A stretch of DNA of 35,690 nucleotides from an uncultured Burkholderiales bacterium (GTDB taxonomy: Bacteria > Pseudomonadota > Gammaproteobacteria > Burkholderiales > Burkholderiaceae_C). Position 1 is the first letter of the stretch; each line of letters starts with the position of its first letter. This document shows positions 8,904 through 15,776 of the stretch, piece by piece. A program made the position numbers and the translations under genes. Where the stretch lies: contig CAIQHG010000017.1 of NCBI GenBank assembly GCA_903871545.1, positions 1 to 35,690 of the forward strand, in the 5' to 3' direction. The notes under the pieces are model-generated. The model saw only the letters and a list, made by a program, of their open reading frames with translations. It ran no database searches and had not been told where the DNA came from.

Positions 8904-9368
8904 ATGAGTTTAGTCAATCAATTAATTTCCCAGGCGAATTTAGGACGTATGTTGTCTGATGGGGAAGTTTCCCATTACTCACCTACAGAGATTCGTGAAG
9001 CCATTCAACAGTTGGTTGCTAATGATAACAATGACTTGGCGTACGCTCTTGGTGACGCAGGCATTAGTTTGTATCCCAACAATGAGGACATGCTCGCAAT
9101 CAACGGTTTGCTCGCCATCATGCGCCAAGATTGGCGCCTAGGTGTAGATTACCTTGAGGATTTAATGACACTTCAAGGCGAATTGACACAACCTTTCACA
9201 TTCGTGATGTTGGTCAGAGCGCTCAGGTGCAACTTGGATCCTGCTCGTGCATTGGAAGTAGTTCGCCAAGGCCTCAAAGCCTACCCACAACACACAGACT
9301 TAACGGCGGAGAGCTTATCACTAGAAGGATTTAGTGATGCAATCCATTCTTCAGAGGTGGCTCACTAA
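8904..9368 (+). CDS. TPR-like helical protein of unknown function, sigma-54 driven, upstream of flagellin
   Basis: A 154-residue, apparently all-helical cytoplasmic protein. Two segments look like TPR helices: about 38-75 (DLAYALGDAGISLYPNNED and the following) and about 110-135 (DPARALEVVRQGLKAYPQHT). No signal peptide or membrane helix is seen. The start ATG has a clean AGGAG Shine-Dalgarno 6 nt upstream. It has its own consensus sigma-54 promoter and lies 192 bp before the giant flagellin, which has a second sigma-54 promoter. Small helical proteins beside flagellin are often export chaperones or flagellin regulators, and no fliS is visible here, so a flagellin-specific chaperone is a hypothesis. 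I do not recognise the family. Confidence 0.8.
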   Translation: MSLVNQLISQANLGRMLSDGEVSHYSPTEIREAIQQLVANDNNDLAYALGDAGISLYPNNEDMLAINGLLAIMRQDWRLGVDYLEDLMTLQGELTQPFTFVMLVRALRCNLDPARALEVVRQGLKAYPQHTDLTAESLSLEGFSDAIHSSEVAH

Positions 9369-9381
9369 TTGAAGTTTTAGT

Positions 9382-9402
9382 GGCAATGGGTCACCCATTG
9401 CC
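9382..9402 (+). terminator. Perfect hairpin after the TPR-like gene (terminator-like, no immediate T-run)
   Basis: GGCAATGGG-TCA-CCCATTGCC is a perfect 9-bp stem with a 3-nt loop, 14 bp after the stop of the TPR-like gene. A T-run appears only at 9416-9421, so it may be an inefficient terminator, a 3'-end stabiliser or a protein-binding palindrome. Confidence 0.45.
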
Positions 9403-9419
9403 GCAAGAACGACATATTT

Positions 9420-9526
9420 TTGCCACATATATCTATTTAAACGCAAATTTAGGCATCTAAGAAATGATTTCAAGCATTCAAAACCGATGGGAAAAGTTGG
9501 CATATGAATTGCTTGATATGTGGCAA
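9420..9526. repeat. 11-bp inverted repeat bracketing the flagellin sigma-54 promoter
   Basis: TTGCCACATAT at 9420-9430 and its exact complement ATATGTGGCAA at 9516-9526 flank the -24/-12 element at 9497-9513. One arm lies about 95-100 bp upstream of the expected start site and the other overlaps it. This arrangement would suit paired operator sites for an activator or repressor. Confidence 0.5.
9497..9513 (+). promoter_or_regulatory. Sigma-54 promoter for the giant flagellin gene
   Basis: TTGGCATATGAATTGCT has GG and GC separated by 10 bp and matches the -24/-12 core well. Transcription would begin near 9523, 38 nt before ATG 9561, with the RBS AGGAG at 9548-9552. I saw no sigma-28 (TAAA-N15-GCCGATAA) promoter. 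Confidence 0.85.
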
Positions 9527-9560
9527 TATTTGATTGGCCAAATGGCTAGGAGTTGAAAAA

Positions 9561-12500
9561 ATGACAGTTATTAACACAAACGTCAGCGCGCTTTACTCGC
9601 AATTAGCTTTGCAAAGTACAAAGAAATCGCAATCCACTTCGATGCAGCAGCTCTCGACTGGAATGAAGATTAATTCAGCCGGCGACAACGCGGCTGGGTT
9701 AGCCATCGTTAACCGGATGACGACGCAAATTAGTGGTATCTCCCAGTCGATTCAAAACGCTGGGGACGCTATTAATTTGATCCAAACTGCTGAGGGAGCG
9801 GCCAATCAAATCACCACTATGTTGCAGCGCATGCAGCAGCTCGCAACCGAGTCTGCCAACGGCACCTACAACGACCCCCAAAGGAAAGATTTGGACTTGG
9901 AGTTTCAGCAGTTGAAACAACAAATTGTCGCCATTTCAAGCGATACCCAGTGGAACGGTTTCCCTGTGCTAAACGGCACTGCAGGTAAGCAACTCAGCCC
10001 GCTACCTGTTTACAAAACAGTATCTGCCCCCCAACAGTCGATCTCAAACGGGGCCAACAACAACACAGCCAATCTCTTTATATCGCCCAACCCGTCCATA
10101 TCAGTTACCCAGACCAACATTCAGCAAAAGTCCTCTTTTAGCTTGGCTGGGCAAACACAAGCGCAACAAACCGATCCAACACTGCAAACCTACATATCGT
10201 TTTCTGACGGTACGAACACATTCTCTGTTCCAGTAGGTGCAACTCAGGACCAAACGCAAAATGCGCTGGTAACTGCAATCAACGCGGGTGCGAACGGTGT
10301 CCCCAATTCGTACCACGCCGCATACGACGCAGTGACGCAAGATTTAACGATCACAGCCAATCAGGCCGGTACACCGCTACCTTCCTACATGACGCTGAAC
10401 GCAGGCTCCACACCGCCTAACGACATTTACACAGTTACAGGTCCATTGACTGCCGGTAATCAGTTCACATTGAACTGGGGCAACGTTGCCTTTACGTCTA
10501 ACGTCAACCAAACAAGCAACACAACACCTTCAACAGTGGCTGCTGATTTGGCTCAGCAAATGATGCTGAATACCAACTTCACGAACAAATACGTCGCAGT
10601 TGCAAACAACAACGGTGTCTTGGGAACTATAACCATTGTTTCAAAGGACCCTACTTTAGACAACAATAATTTAGCGGGCTCTTTCAATATGTTGAGGGCC
10701 GCCTCACCTGGCGGGGCTACAACTCCTTTAGTCCCTGCATCGACACCGTTTACTCCGCCTACTGCAATTGCGCTGGACGCGCCCAATAGCATTGCAAATT
10801 ACAACTCAGGTCTAAGTTTGTCAGGACAACAGTCTTTTTCAACGCCTGGTACCTGGGTGACAAGTGGTTCTTTGAAGATGACACTTGACGCCTCCAACCA
10901 GACACCCTCTGGCGTGTCGGCGACCTTCACCACTGCCGCAGGTAAGGAAGTGACTTTGACGGCCAGTAGCTTTAATCCATTGACGGGTACTGTCACGTTT
11001 GATCCAGCAACTGGTTTTAACTCTCAAGCTATTACGGGTAATCTGTCTTATAGCGTCCTAGAGACTGGTACTCCTCCCTACGAAGCTGATTTGACATCGC
11101 TGCCTCCATATAGGAGCGGGGCGAGCACGTTAACTCAAGTTAACGTTCAGGTCAGGGGAAGCATCCCGACGATTAATGCGGGCGACTTGACCATCAACGG
11201 GATCACTGTAGGCGCCTCACTCGCTGCCTCTGACACCATTTCTCCTCCAACCAACGCGGCCGGTAGCGCGATTGCAAAAGCTGCTGCTATTAACGCCATC
11301 ACTGCCAAAACTGGGGTGACCGCGGTTGTTAATTCCAATCAGATGGCTGGTGCGCCTATGTCGGGTGCATCCGTGGTGGGTGGCTACATAACGATTAACG
11401 GAATTACGACACCTCAAATAACAACAGTTCTCAACAACCCTAGAGAGTCACGCGCAGCAGTGATCGCCGCAGTCAATGCGATTTCTAATTTAACGGGTGT
11501 GACAGCGGTTGACAGCGGTAGTGACTCCCTTGGTGTGAATCTTAATGCACCAGACGGTAGGAACATTGAAGTTCAGTTCCAACCGACCACTGACGGCAGC
11601 ACTGCACTACAATTTTCACAACGTACGGGACTTAATGAGGGCGCTCAAGCGGGCAGTTACTCACTCGAGTCAAAGGTAAATCAACCTATCATTATCGCCA
11701 CGACTCCTGGTGGTAACTTAAGTGATACGGGTCTATCGCCTGGAACCTACAAAGATAACCAGTCAATTGTGACGACTCAAAAATACACGCAAATTCAGCC
11801 CGGCCAACAGGCACAGATTCTTAATAGCGGGCAGTCCGTAGTTGAGCCAACCCAAAAACCAACAGTATTGAATGAGGGCGACTTAACGATCAACGGTGTG
11901 CCAATTCCGGGCGCAACCGCCGCGGATGACACGTCTGCTCAAGACGCACAAGTTGCGTTTGAGAGCGCAACCAATACTAAACAAGCAAGCGCACAGGCCA
12001 CTGCAAATGCAATTAACAGGGCAAGCAGTTTAACCGGTGTGACCGCAGTTGCCAATCCTGCCACGATTGCGGGGGCTTATACCAGCGGTGCAATCGTTGG
12101 CCCAGTGACTTTAAACGTAAACGGGGTGCCCGTTGAGATGAATTTGGGCATCGCTCAGTCTCCCAGCGACCGCATTCAAACAGTTGTGTCTACTTTAAAT
12201 AAAGTGACAGGTCAAACTGGAGTCGTTGCGAGCATTGACCCACAAGGTCAGGGCGTACAACTGACAACGGTTGACGGCAGAAATTTATCTGTTTGGTATG
12301 AGACGACCCAAAACGGTAGCCCTGTGACTGCGGCAGATTTTGGTCTCGCTGGCAGCCCAAGCAACGATAATGCGCCCGGCGTCTCCGCGGTTACACCTGC
12401 CCAGTTGCTCGCCGACCCGAACGGGGGAGATAACGCATCTACTGTTTACGGCACTGTAAGTCTTCAGTCCGCTAAACCGATCAACATTCAACCAGGCGTT

Positions 12501-13091
12501 AATGGGTACACAGCCAGCTCTAATTTTACAGCGTTGGGATTTACCTCAGGTACATTTGGAGGCGTTGCAAAAGACGCGTCCACGATGCTAGCTCCTCCTT
12601 TAGTAGGTCAACTGTCGTTTCAAGTAGGGCCTGGTGCAAATCAACTTGTGAGTATTGATTTACCTGATTTTGGCTCTAACGGCTCAATCACTGGGGACAT
12701 CACATGGGACGTTAACCAGGCACCACCTGCAACCGGCACACCCATGCCCACGAGCGTAACTGGGACACCTTCTGCTCAACCGCATAGAAGCTACATTAGT
12801 TCTCAATCAGCAGCCATGGAAATGATCACACGTCTTGGGGCCGCGATTGACAACATCAGTGCAACCGTATCCGTGATGGGCGCTGTGATGAACAGGTTAA
12901 GTTACGTTACAAATAACTTACAAAGCATGTCTGTTAACTTGAAAGCTTCTAAAAGTGCCATTCAAGACACGGATTACTCCGCAGCCAGTACGAATTTGTC
13001 GAGAACACAGATCATGCAACAAGCTGCAACAGCCGTGTTGGCCCAGGCCAATACAAGTCAGCAGTCTGTTTTGAAATTGCTACAAGGTTAA
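9561..13091 (+). CDS. fliC: Giant flagellin (1176 residues)
   Basis: Structural subunit of the flagellar filament. The canonical N-terminus MTVINTNVSAL fixes the start at ATG 9561 with AGGAG 8 nt upstream; the frame is open further up to TTG 9534. The N-terminal D0/D1 region (about 1-150) contains QQLSTGMKINSAGDNAAGLA, and the C-terminal D1/D0 region (about 1090-1176) contains AAIDNISATVSVMGAVMNRL and ends SQQSVLKLLQG. Both ends are intact. Between them lie about 940 residues of Ser/Thr/Asn/Gly-rich surface domain, against roughly 100-300 in ordinary flagellins. It includes two copies of a module with the Flagellin_IN signature (GDLTINGITVGA near 541 and GDLTINGVPIPGA near 773). I see no cysteine. 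The protein would be exported by the type III apparatus encoded downstream and is a likely acceptor for the nearby glycosyltransferases. Confidence 0.95.
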   Translation: MTVINTNVSALYSQLALQSTKKSQSTSMQQLSTGMKINSAGDNAAGLAIVNRMTTQISGISQSIQNAGDAINLIQTAEGAANQITTMLQRMQQLATESANGTYNDPQRKDLDLEFQQLKQQIVAISSDTQWNGFPVLNGTAGKQLSPLPVYKTVSAPQQSISNGANNNTANLFISPNPSISVTQTNIQQKSSFSLAGQTQAQQTDPTLQTYISFSDGTNTFSVPVGATQDQTQNALVTAINAGANGVPNSYHAAYDAVTQDLTITANQAGTPLPSYMTLNAGSTPPNDIYTVTGPLTAGNQFTLNWGNVAFTSNVNQTSNTTPSTVAADLAQQMMLNTNFTNKYVAVANNNGVLGTITIVSKDPTLDNNNLAGSFNMLRAASPGGATTPLVPASTPFTPPTAIALDAPNSIANYNSGLSLSGQQSFSTPGTWVTSGSLKMTLDASNQTPSGVSATFTTAAGKEVTLTASSFNPLTGTVTFDPATGFNSQAITGNLSYSVLETGTPPYEADLTSLPPYRSGASTLTQVNVQVRGSIPTINAGDLTINGITVGASLAASDTISPPTNAAGSAIAKAAAINAITAKTGVTAVVNSNQMAGAPMSGASVVGGYITINGITTPQITTVLNNPRESRAAVIAAVNAISNLTGVTAVDSGSDSLGVNLNAPDGRNIEVQFQPTTDGSTALQFSQRTGLNEGAQAGSYSLESKVNQPIIIATTPGGNLSDTGLSPGTYKDNQSIVTTQKYTQIQPGQQAQILNSGQSVVEPTQKPTVLNEGDLTINGVPIPGATAADDTSAQDAQVAFESATNTKQASAQATANAINRASSLTGVTAVANPATIAGAYTSGAIVGPVTLNVNGVPVEMNLGIAQSPSDRIQTVVSTLNKVTGQTGVVASIDPQGQGVQLTTVDGRNLSVWYETTQNGSPVTAADFGLAGSPSNDNAPGVSAVTPAQLLADPNGGDNASTVYGTVSLQSAKPINIQPGVNGYTASSNFTALGFTSGTFGGVAKDASTMLAPPLVGQLSFQVGPGANQLVSIDLPDFGSNGSITGDITWDVNQAPPATGTPMPTSVTGTPSAQPHRSYISSQSAAMEMITRLGAAIDNISATVSVMGAVMNRLSYVTNNLQSMSVNLKASKSAIQDTDYSAASTNLSRTQIMQQAATAVLAQANTSQQSVLKLLQG
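11175..11636 (+). repeat. Flagellin IN-type module, copy 1
   Basis: Residues about 539-692 of the flagellin. The order of landmarks is NAGDLTINGITVGA, AINAITAKTGVTAV, MAGAPMSGASVVGG, LTGVTAVDSG, APDGRNIEVQF. A beta-rich tail GSYSLESKVNQPIII follows. Confidence 0.75.
11871..12350 (+). repeat. Flagellin IN-type module, copy 2
   Basis: Residues about 771-930 of the flagellin. The landmarks repeat those of copy 1 in the same order: NEGDLTINGVPIPGA, AINRASSLTGVTAV, IAGAYTSGAIVGP, TGQTGVVASID, VDGRNLSVWYETT. The tail GTVSLQSAKPINI matches the tail of copy 1, so the duplicated unit is about 190 residues or more. Confidence 0.75.
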
Positions 13092-13125
13092 AGGGAACTG
13101 ATAACCATCTAAAGAGTTGAACTCA

Positions 13126-13428
13126 GTGAACACTAAACCAGTACCCCAAAACCTATCACAAGGCGAACTGGCAGGCCCCAATTGTTGGCAATGTAGACAC
13201 TTTGCCATCAGCTGGGAAAGAGCGACCCCGTATATGTGTAATTTGATGGGGTTTAAAAGCCGACTTTTGCCCTCTATTGAGGTGCTTCGCGCTGACTCAC
13301 AGAGCTGCCGAGGATTTGCATTAAAAGCGAGCACACCGGGGCAGCATCCTAGCCGATCTGCTCAGGTTTCTAATACACTGTCTCCACAAACCGTCACTCA
13401 GTCGTCAAAGACAGTTTGGAGTGCTTAA
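13126..13428 (+). CDS. Small four-cysteine protein of unknown function
   Basis: A 100-residue protein with a conserved-looking core at about 17-65: CWQCRHF, then ATPYMCNLMGFKSRLLPS, then SQSCRGF. The four cysteines (CxxC plus two single Cys) suggest a zinc or other metal site. I recall similar small cysteine proteins in beta- and gammaproteobacteria, without a firm name. The C-terminal third is Ser/Thr/Gln-rich and probably disordered. I prefer GTG 13126, which has AAAGAG 9 nt upstream, over TTG 13117. It starts 34 bp after the flagellin stop with no clear terminator between, so it may be read through from the flagellin promoter. Confidence 0.6.
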   Translation: MNTKPVPQNLSQGELAGPNCWQCRHFAISWERATPYMCNLMGFKSRLLPSIEVLRADSQSCRGFALKASTPGQHPSRSAQVSNTLSPQTVTQSSKTVWSA

Positions 13429-13521
13429 GGGTTTAGTCAGTTTTACGACTTCAAGTCAAATAATTAATATTTAAGTATTATTTATAAATAAAAAATAGAT
13501 ACTAAATAATCACTTAATTGC

Positions 13522-13538
13522 CTGGCACATGTATTGCT
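13522..13538 (+). promoter_or_regulatory. Sigma-54 promoter for the activator gene (and perhaps the fliE operon)
   Basis: CTGGCACATGTATTGCT has GG and GC separated by 10 bp, close to the -24/-12 consensus. The expected start is near 13549, 24 nt before GTG 13573. The 75 bp upstream are very AT-rich. No separate promoter is evident before fliE, so this one may also feed fliEFGH-IJ. Confidence 0.82.
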
Positions 13539-13572
13539 TTTAAGCTATACCATTGTAACAGGCTGAATAAAA

Positions 13573-15309
13573 GTGATTGATTCTAAAGATACCCCAATTG
13601 ATGCTGTATGGCTAGATCCCATTAGTCCTTTAAGTGAGACCGAGCGTGCTCATTTGGGGCAGGTGGGTATACAACTTAGAACCGTTAATACGTTAGATGA
13701 ACTCAATGTCGCCTTGAAAAAGACGCATATGTTGGTCATCCGCTTGAGTGATAACGTGGAGCTCTTAAAAGAGGTTCAAGCCCTGATGGGTTTACTCGGA
13801 ATTTTGGTCCCCATTGTTTGTCGGGTCGATCGTCGAAAAATAGAAATCGCAGTTGCTGCAATGCGTCACGGCGCGCTCAACGTGATCTCCTCCGAGGATC
13901 TGGGACACCAAGTATGGATGGACACGGTAAAAGGGATCAAGGAGGCTAAAGATTCAGCCAACGCTCTAAGCTCAGCAAGCTCAGCAAGCTCCGTTGCCTC
14001 TTCACACACCAAGCCAGCAAGCTTTGTGTTCGTTGACCCAGTTAGTCAACATTTATTGGCTTTGGCGCAAAAAGTTGCTCAAACCGATGTCACAGTGTTG
14101 TTAGTTGGACCCACCGGTGCGGGTAAGGAAGTGCTTGCAAAAGTGCTGCACGAATCGTCCCCGCGCGCAAAAGGGCCTTTCGTAGCGCTTAACTGCGCGG
14201 CACTCCCGGAGCACCTCATTGAGGACATGCTTTTTGGTCATGAAAAGGGCGCCTTCACCGGCGCACTAAAAGATCACAAAGGTCTCTTTGAGCAAGCCCA
14301 CGGCGGCACCGTATTTTTGGATGAAATTGGTGAGATGCCAATCCACCTCCAAGCCAAGTTACTACGCGTACTGCAAGAGAGAAAACTCAACCGTTTGGGA
14401 GGCGAGTCAGCCATTGATTTGAATGTTCGCATCGTGGCCGCCACCAACAAGGACTTACGCGCAGCCATTGAAAACCGCGAATTCAGAGAAGATCTGTATT
14501 TCCGTATCAGCACCTTCAGACTGACCATTCAACCTCTTCGCGAGAGAGTGGGGGACATCATGCCTCTCGTATTGCAGTCCCTGGTCCGCCACGGAGTTCC
14601 TGGACTGAACTACAGTGTTTCTGAGGAAGCGCAGGGTTTACTGAACGGTTATAGATGGCCCGGTAATGTCCGTGAGCTCGAGAATGTGATTCAAAGAGCG
14701 GTGGTGCTTTGCCCAACCCATCTCATCACATCAGACCATTTGATGTTTGATGAGAGTGTGCAAAGCTTGGCGGCTCAAGGCTCCATGGGCGGTATGGGCG
14801 GTATGGGCAGTATGGGCAGCACAAGTGGCCAAAGCGCTGTGGGCGGCTTCAACTACAGCGGGAACTTTGTAAACACGGGCAGTTCAGCTAACAACCTCAA
14901 CGCCCACCAAGGACATCAAGGGATGGTCAACTCAGAGCAAGGCGCCTCCAGCGTGTTTGGCACTTTAGAGAACCGGTCTTTAAACTCCCCCGTAGCGGAC
15001 ATAACCTCTGCGTTGGCTAGAAACGTTATTTCCAACGAAGGCGCCGTTTATATGTCGCATCCTAACGGGATGAATACTTCTTATTTGCAGGGCAACAACA
15101 GTTTGAGCGACGATGCAGTCAACGGGCAAGCACACGCAGACCTTAGCTCCGCGGTTAAAGCCAGTGAACACCTGGTCATCATGTCCGCTATTCGCACAAG
15201 CGAGAACAGAATTGAAGCTGCAAAAAAATTAGGCATTAGCCCAAGAACTTTGCGCTACAAACTAGCTCAACTCAGAGACAGAGGCATGACCATGTCTTTG
15301 GCCGAGTAA
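13573..15309 (+). CDS. Sigma-54-dependent activator, NtrC/FleQ/FlrC class
   Basis: Enhancer-binding protein that would remodel sigma-54 RNA polymerase at flagellar promoters. The start is GTG 13573, since an in-frame TGA lies three codons upstream. Residues 1-125 fold like a receiver but lack a clear phospho-acceptor Asp, and the usual Lys is replaced (AMRHGALNVISSED). The AAA+ domain (about 150-395) has Walker A GPTGAGKE at 179-186, GAFTGA at 226-231 for sigma-54 contact, Walker B TVFLDEIGE near 247, and RWPGNVRELENVIQRA. A Fis-type HTH lies at about 543-570 (IEAAKKLGISPRTLRYKL). Between them is a 130-residue Gly/Ser/Asn/Met linker, making the protein longer (578) than FleQ. It precedes fliE and is probably the flagellar master or class III regulator. 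Confidence 0.93.
   Translation: MIDSKDTPIDAVWLDPISPLSETERAHLGQVGIQLRTVNTLDELNVALKKTHMLVIRLSDNVELLKEVQALMGLLGILVPIVCRVDRRKIEIAVAAMRHGALNVISSEDLGHQVWMDTVKGIKEAKDSANALSSASSASSVASSHTKPASFVFVDPVSQHLLALAQKVAQTDVTVLLVGPTGAGKEVLAKVLHESSPRAKGPFVALNCAALPEHLIEDMLFGHEKGAFTGALKDHKGLFEQAHGGTVFLDEIGEMPIHLQAKLLRVLQERKLNRLGGESAIDLNVRIVAATNKDLRAAIENREFREDLYFRISTFRLTIQPLRERVGDIMPLVLQSLVRHGVPGLNYSVSEEAQGLLNGYRWPGNVRELENVIQRAVVLCPTHLITSDHLMFDESVQSLAAQGSMGGMGGMGSMGSTSGQSAVGGFNYSGNFVNTGSSANNLNAHQGHQGMVNSEQGASSVFGTLENRSLNSPVADITSALARNVISNEGAVYMSHPNGMNTSYLQGNNSLSDDAVNGQAHADLSSAVKASEHLVIMSAIRTSENRIEAAKKLGISPRTLRYKLAQLRDRGMTMSLAE
13969..13995 (+). repeat. 9-bp in-frame repeat in activator (Ser-Ser-Ala)
   Basis: AGCTCAGCA occurs twice plus a third imperfect unit, encoding SSASSASSV between the receiver and AAA+ domains. 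Confidence 0.7.
14785..14820 (+). repeat. 9-bp in-frame repeat in activator linker (Met-Gly-Gly/Ser)
   Basis: Four units of ATGGGCGGT, ATGGGCGGT, ATGGGCAGT and ATGGGCAGC encode MGGMGGMGSMGS in the linker between the AAA+ domain and the HTH. Confidence 0.85.
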
Positions 15310-15361
15310 TCATAGACCCCACCAAACTTAAAAAACGAACAAAGAGCGGAGTCACATAAAA

Positions 15362-15754
15362 ATGATTGATCCCACATCAGCCAGTAGCATCCAGTCGATG
15401 ATGGAGACTATTCGCTCGTATCAATCACAAGCATCGGGCTCGACCAACGCCGGTAACTCAGCTCAGCAAATCGCTCAAAACTCAGGGCCTTCTGCGCTAC
15501 AGGCAAAAACGATTCTTGCTCCAACTACAGAGCAACCCAATTTCACAGAGTCGGTTCGTAATTTGCTTAACAAAGTAAACGATGTCAATGTGAACTCGGA
15601 CAGAATGGCAGATGCGTACCAAAGAGGAGAGGACATTCCTCTAACCGATGTGGTGCTCGGAATGCAAAAGGCGTCCTTGTCCTTTGAGGCCACCCTTCAG
15701 GTGCGCAACAAAGTGCTCAAGGCTTACGAAGATATCATGAACATGCCGGTCTAA
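15362..15754 (+). CDS. fliE: Flagellar hook-basal body complex protein FliE
   Basis: Component that joins the MS ring to the proximal rod and is the first rod protein exported. The 130-residue protein has a disordered Ser/Gln-rich N-terminus and the conserved helical C-terminus, with FTESVRNLLNKVNDVNVNSD followed by LTDVVLGMQKASLSFEATLQ and VRNKVLKAYEDIMNMPV, which is diagnostic of FliE. Start ATG 15362. It lies 52 bp after the activator gene and 22 bp before fliF in a same-strand series. FliE is usually about 100-115 residues, so the N-terminus is slightly extended. Confidence 0.95.
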   Translation: MIDPTSASSIQSMMETIRSYQSQASGSTNAGNSAQQIAQNSGPSALQAKTILAPTTEQPNFTESVRNLLNKVNDVNVNSDRMADAYQRGEDIPLTDVVLGMQKASLSFEATLQVRNKVLKAYEDIMNMPV

Positions 15755-15776
15755 GGCTAAAGACTGAAAGAAAACT

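Noticed and set aside
9458..9488. Possible sigma-28 promoter (TAAG ... CCGAT) before flagellin
   Set aside because: The spacing is 22 bp instead of about 15 and the -10 part is incomplete; a much better sigma-54 site lies next to it.
9534..9560. Upstream TTG/ATG starts for flagellin
   Set aside because: The canonical MTVINTNVSAL N-terminus and AGGAG spacing point to ATG 9561.
13508..13520. IHF-like site AATCACTTAATTG before the activator promoter
   Set aside because: It has one mismatch and abuts the -24 element, too close for the usual looping role.
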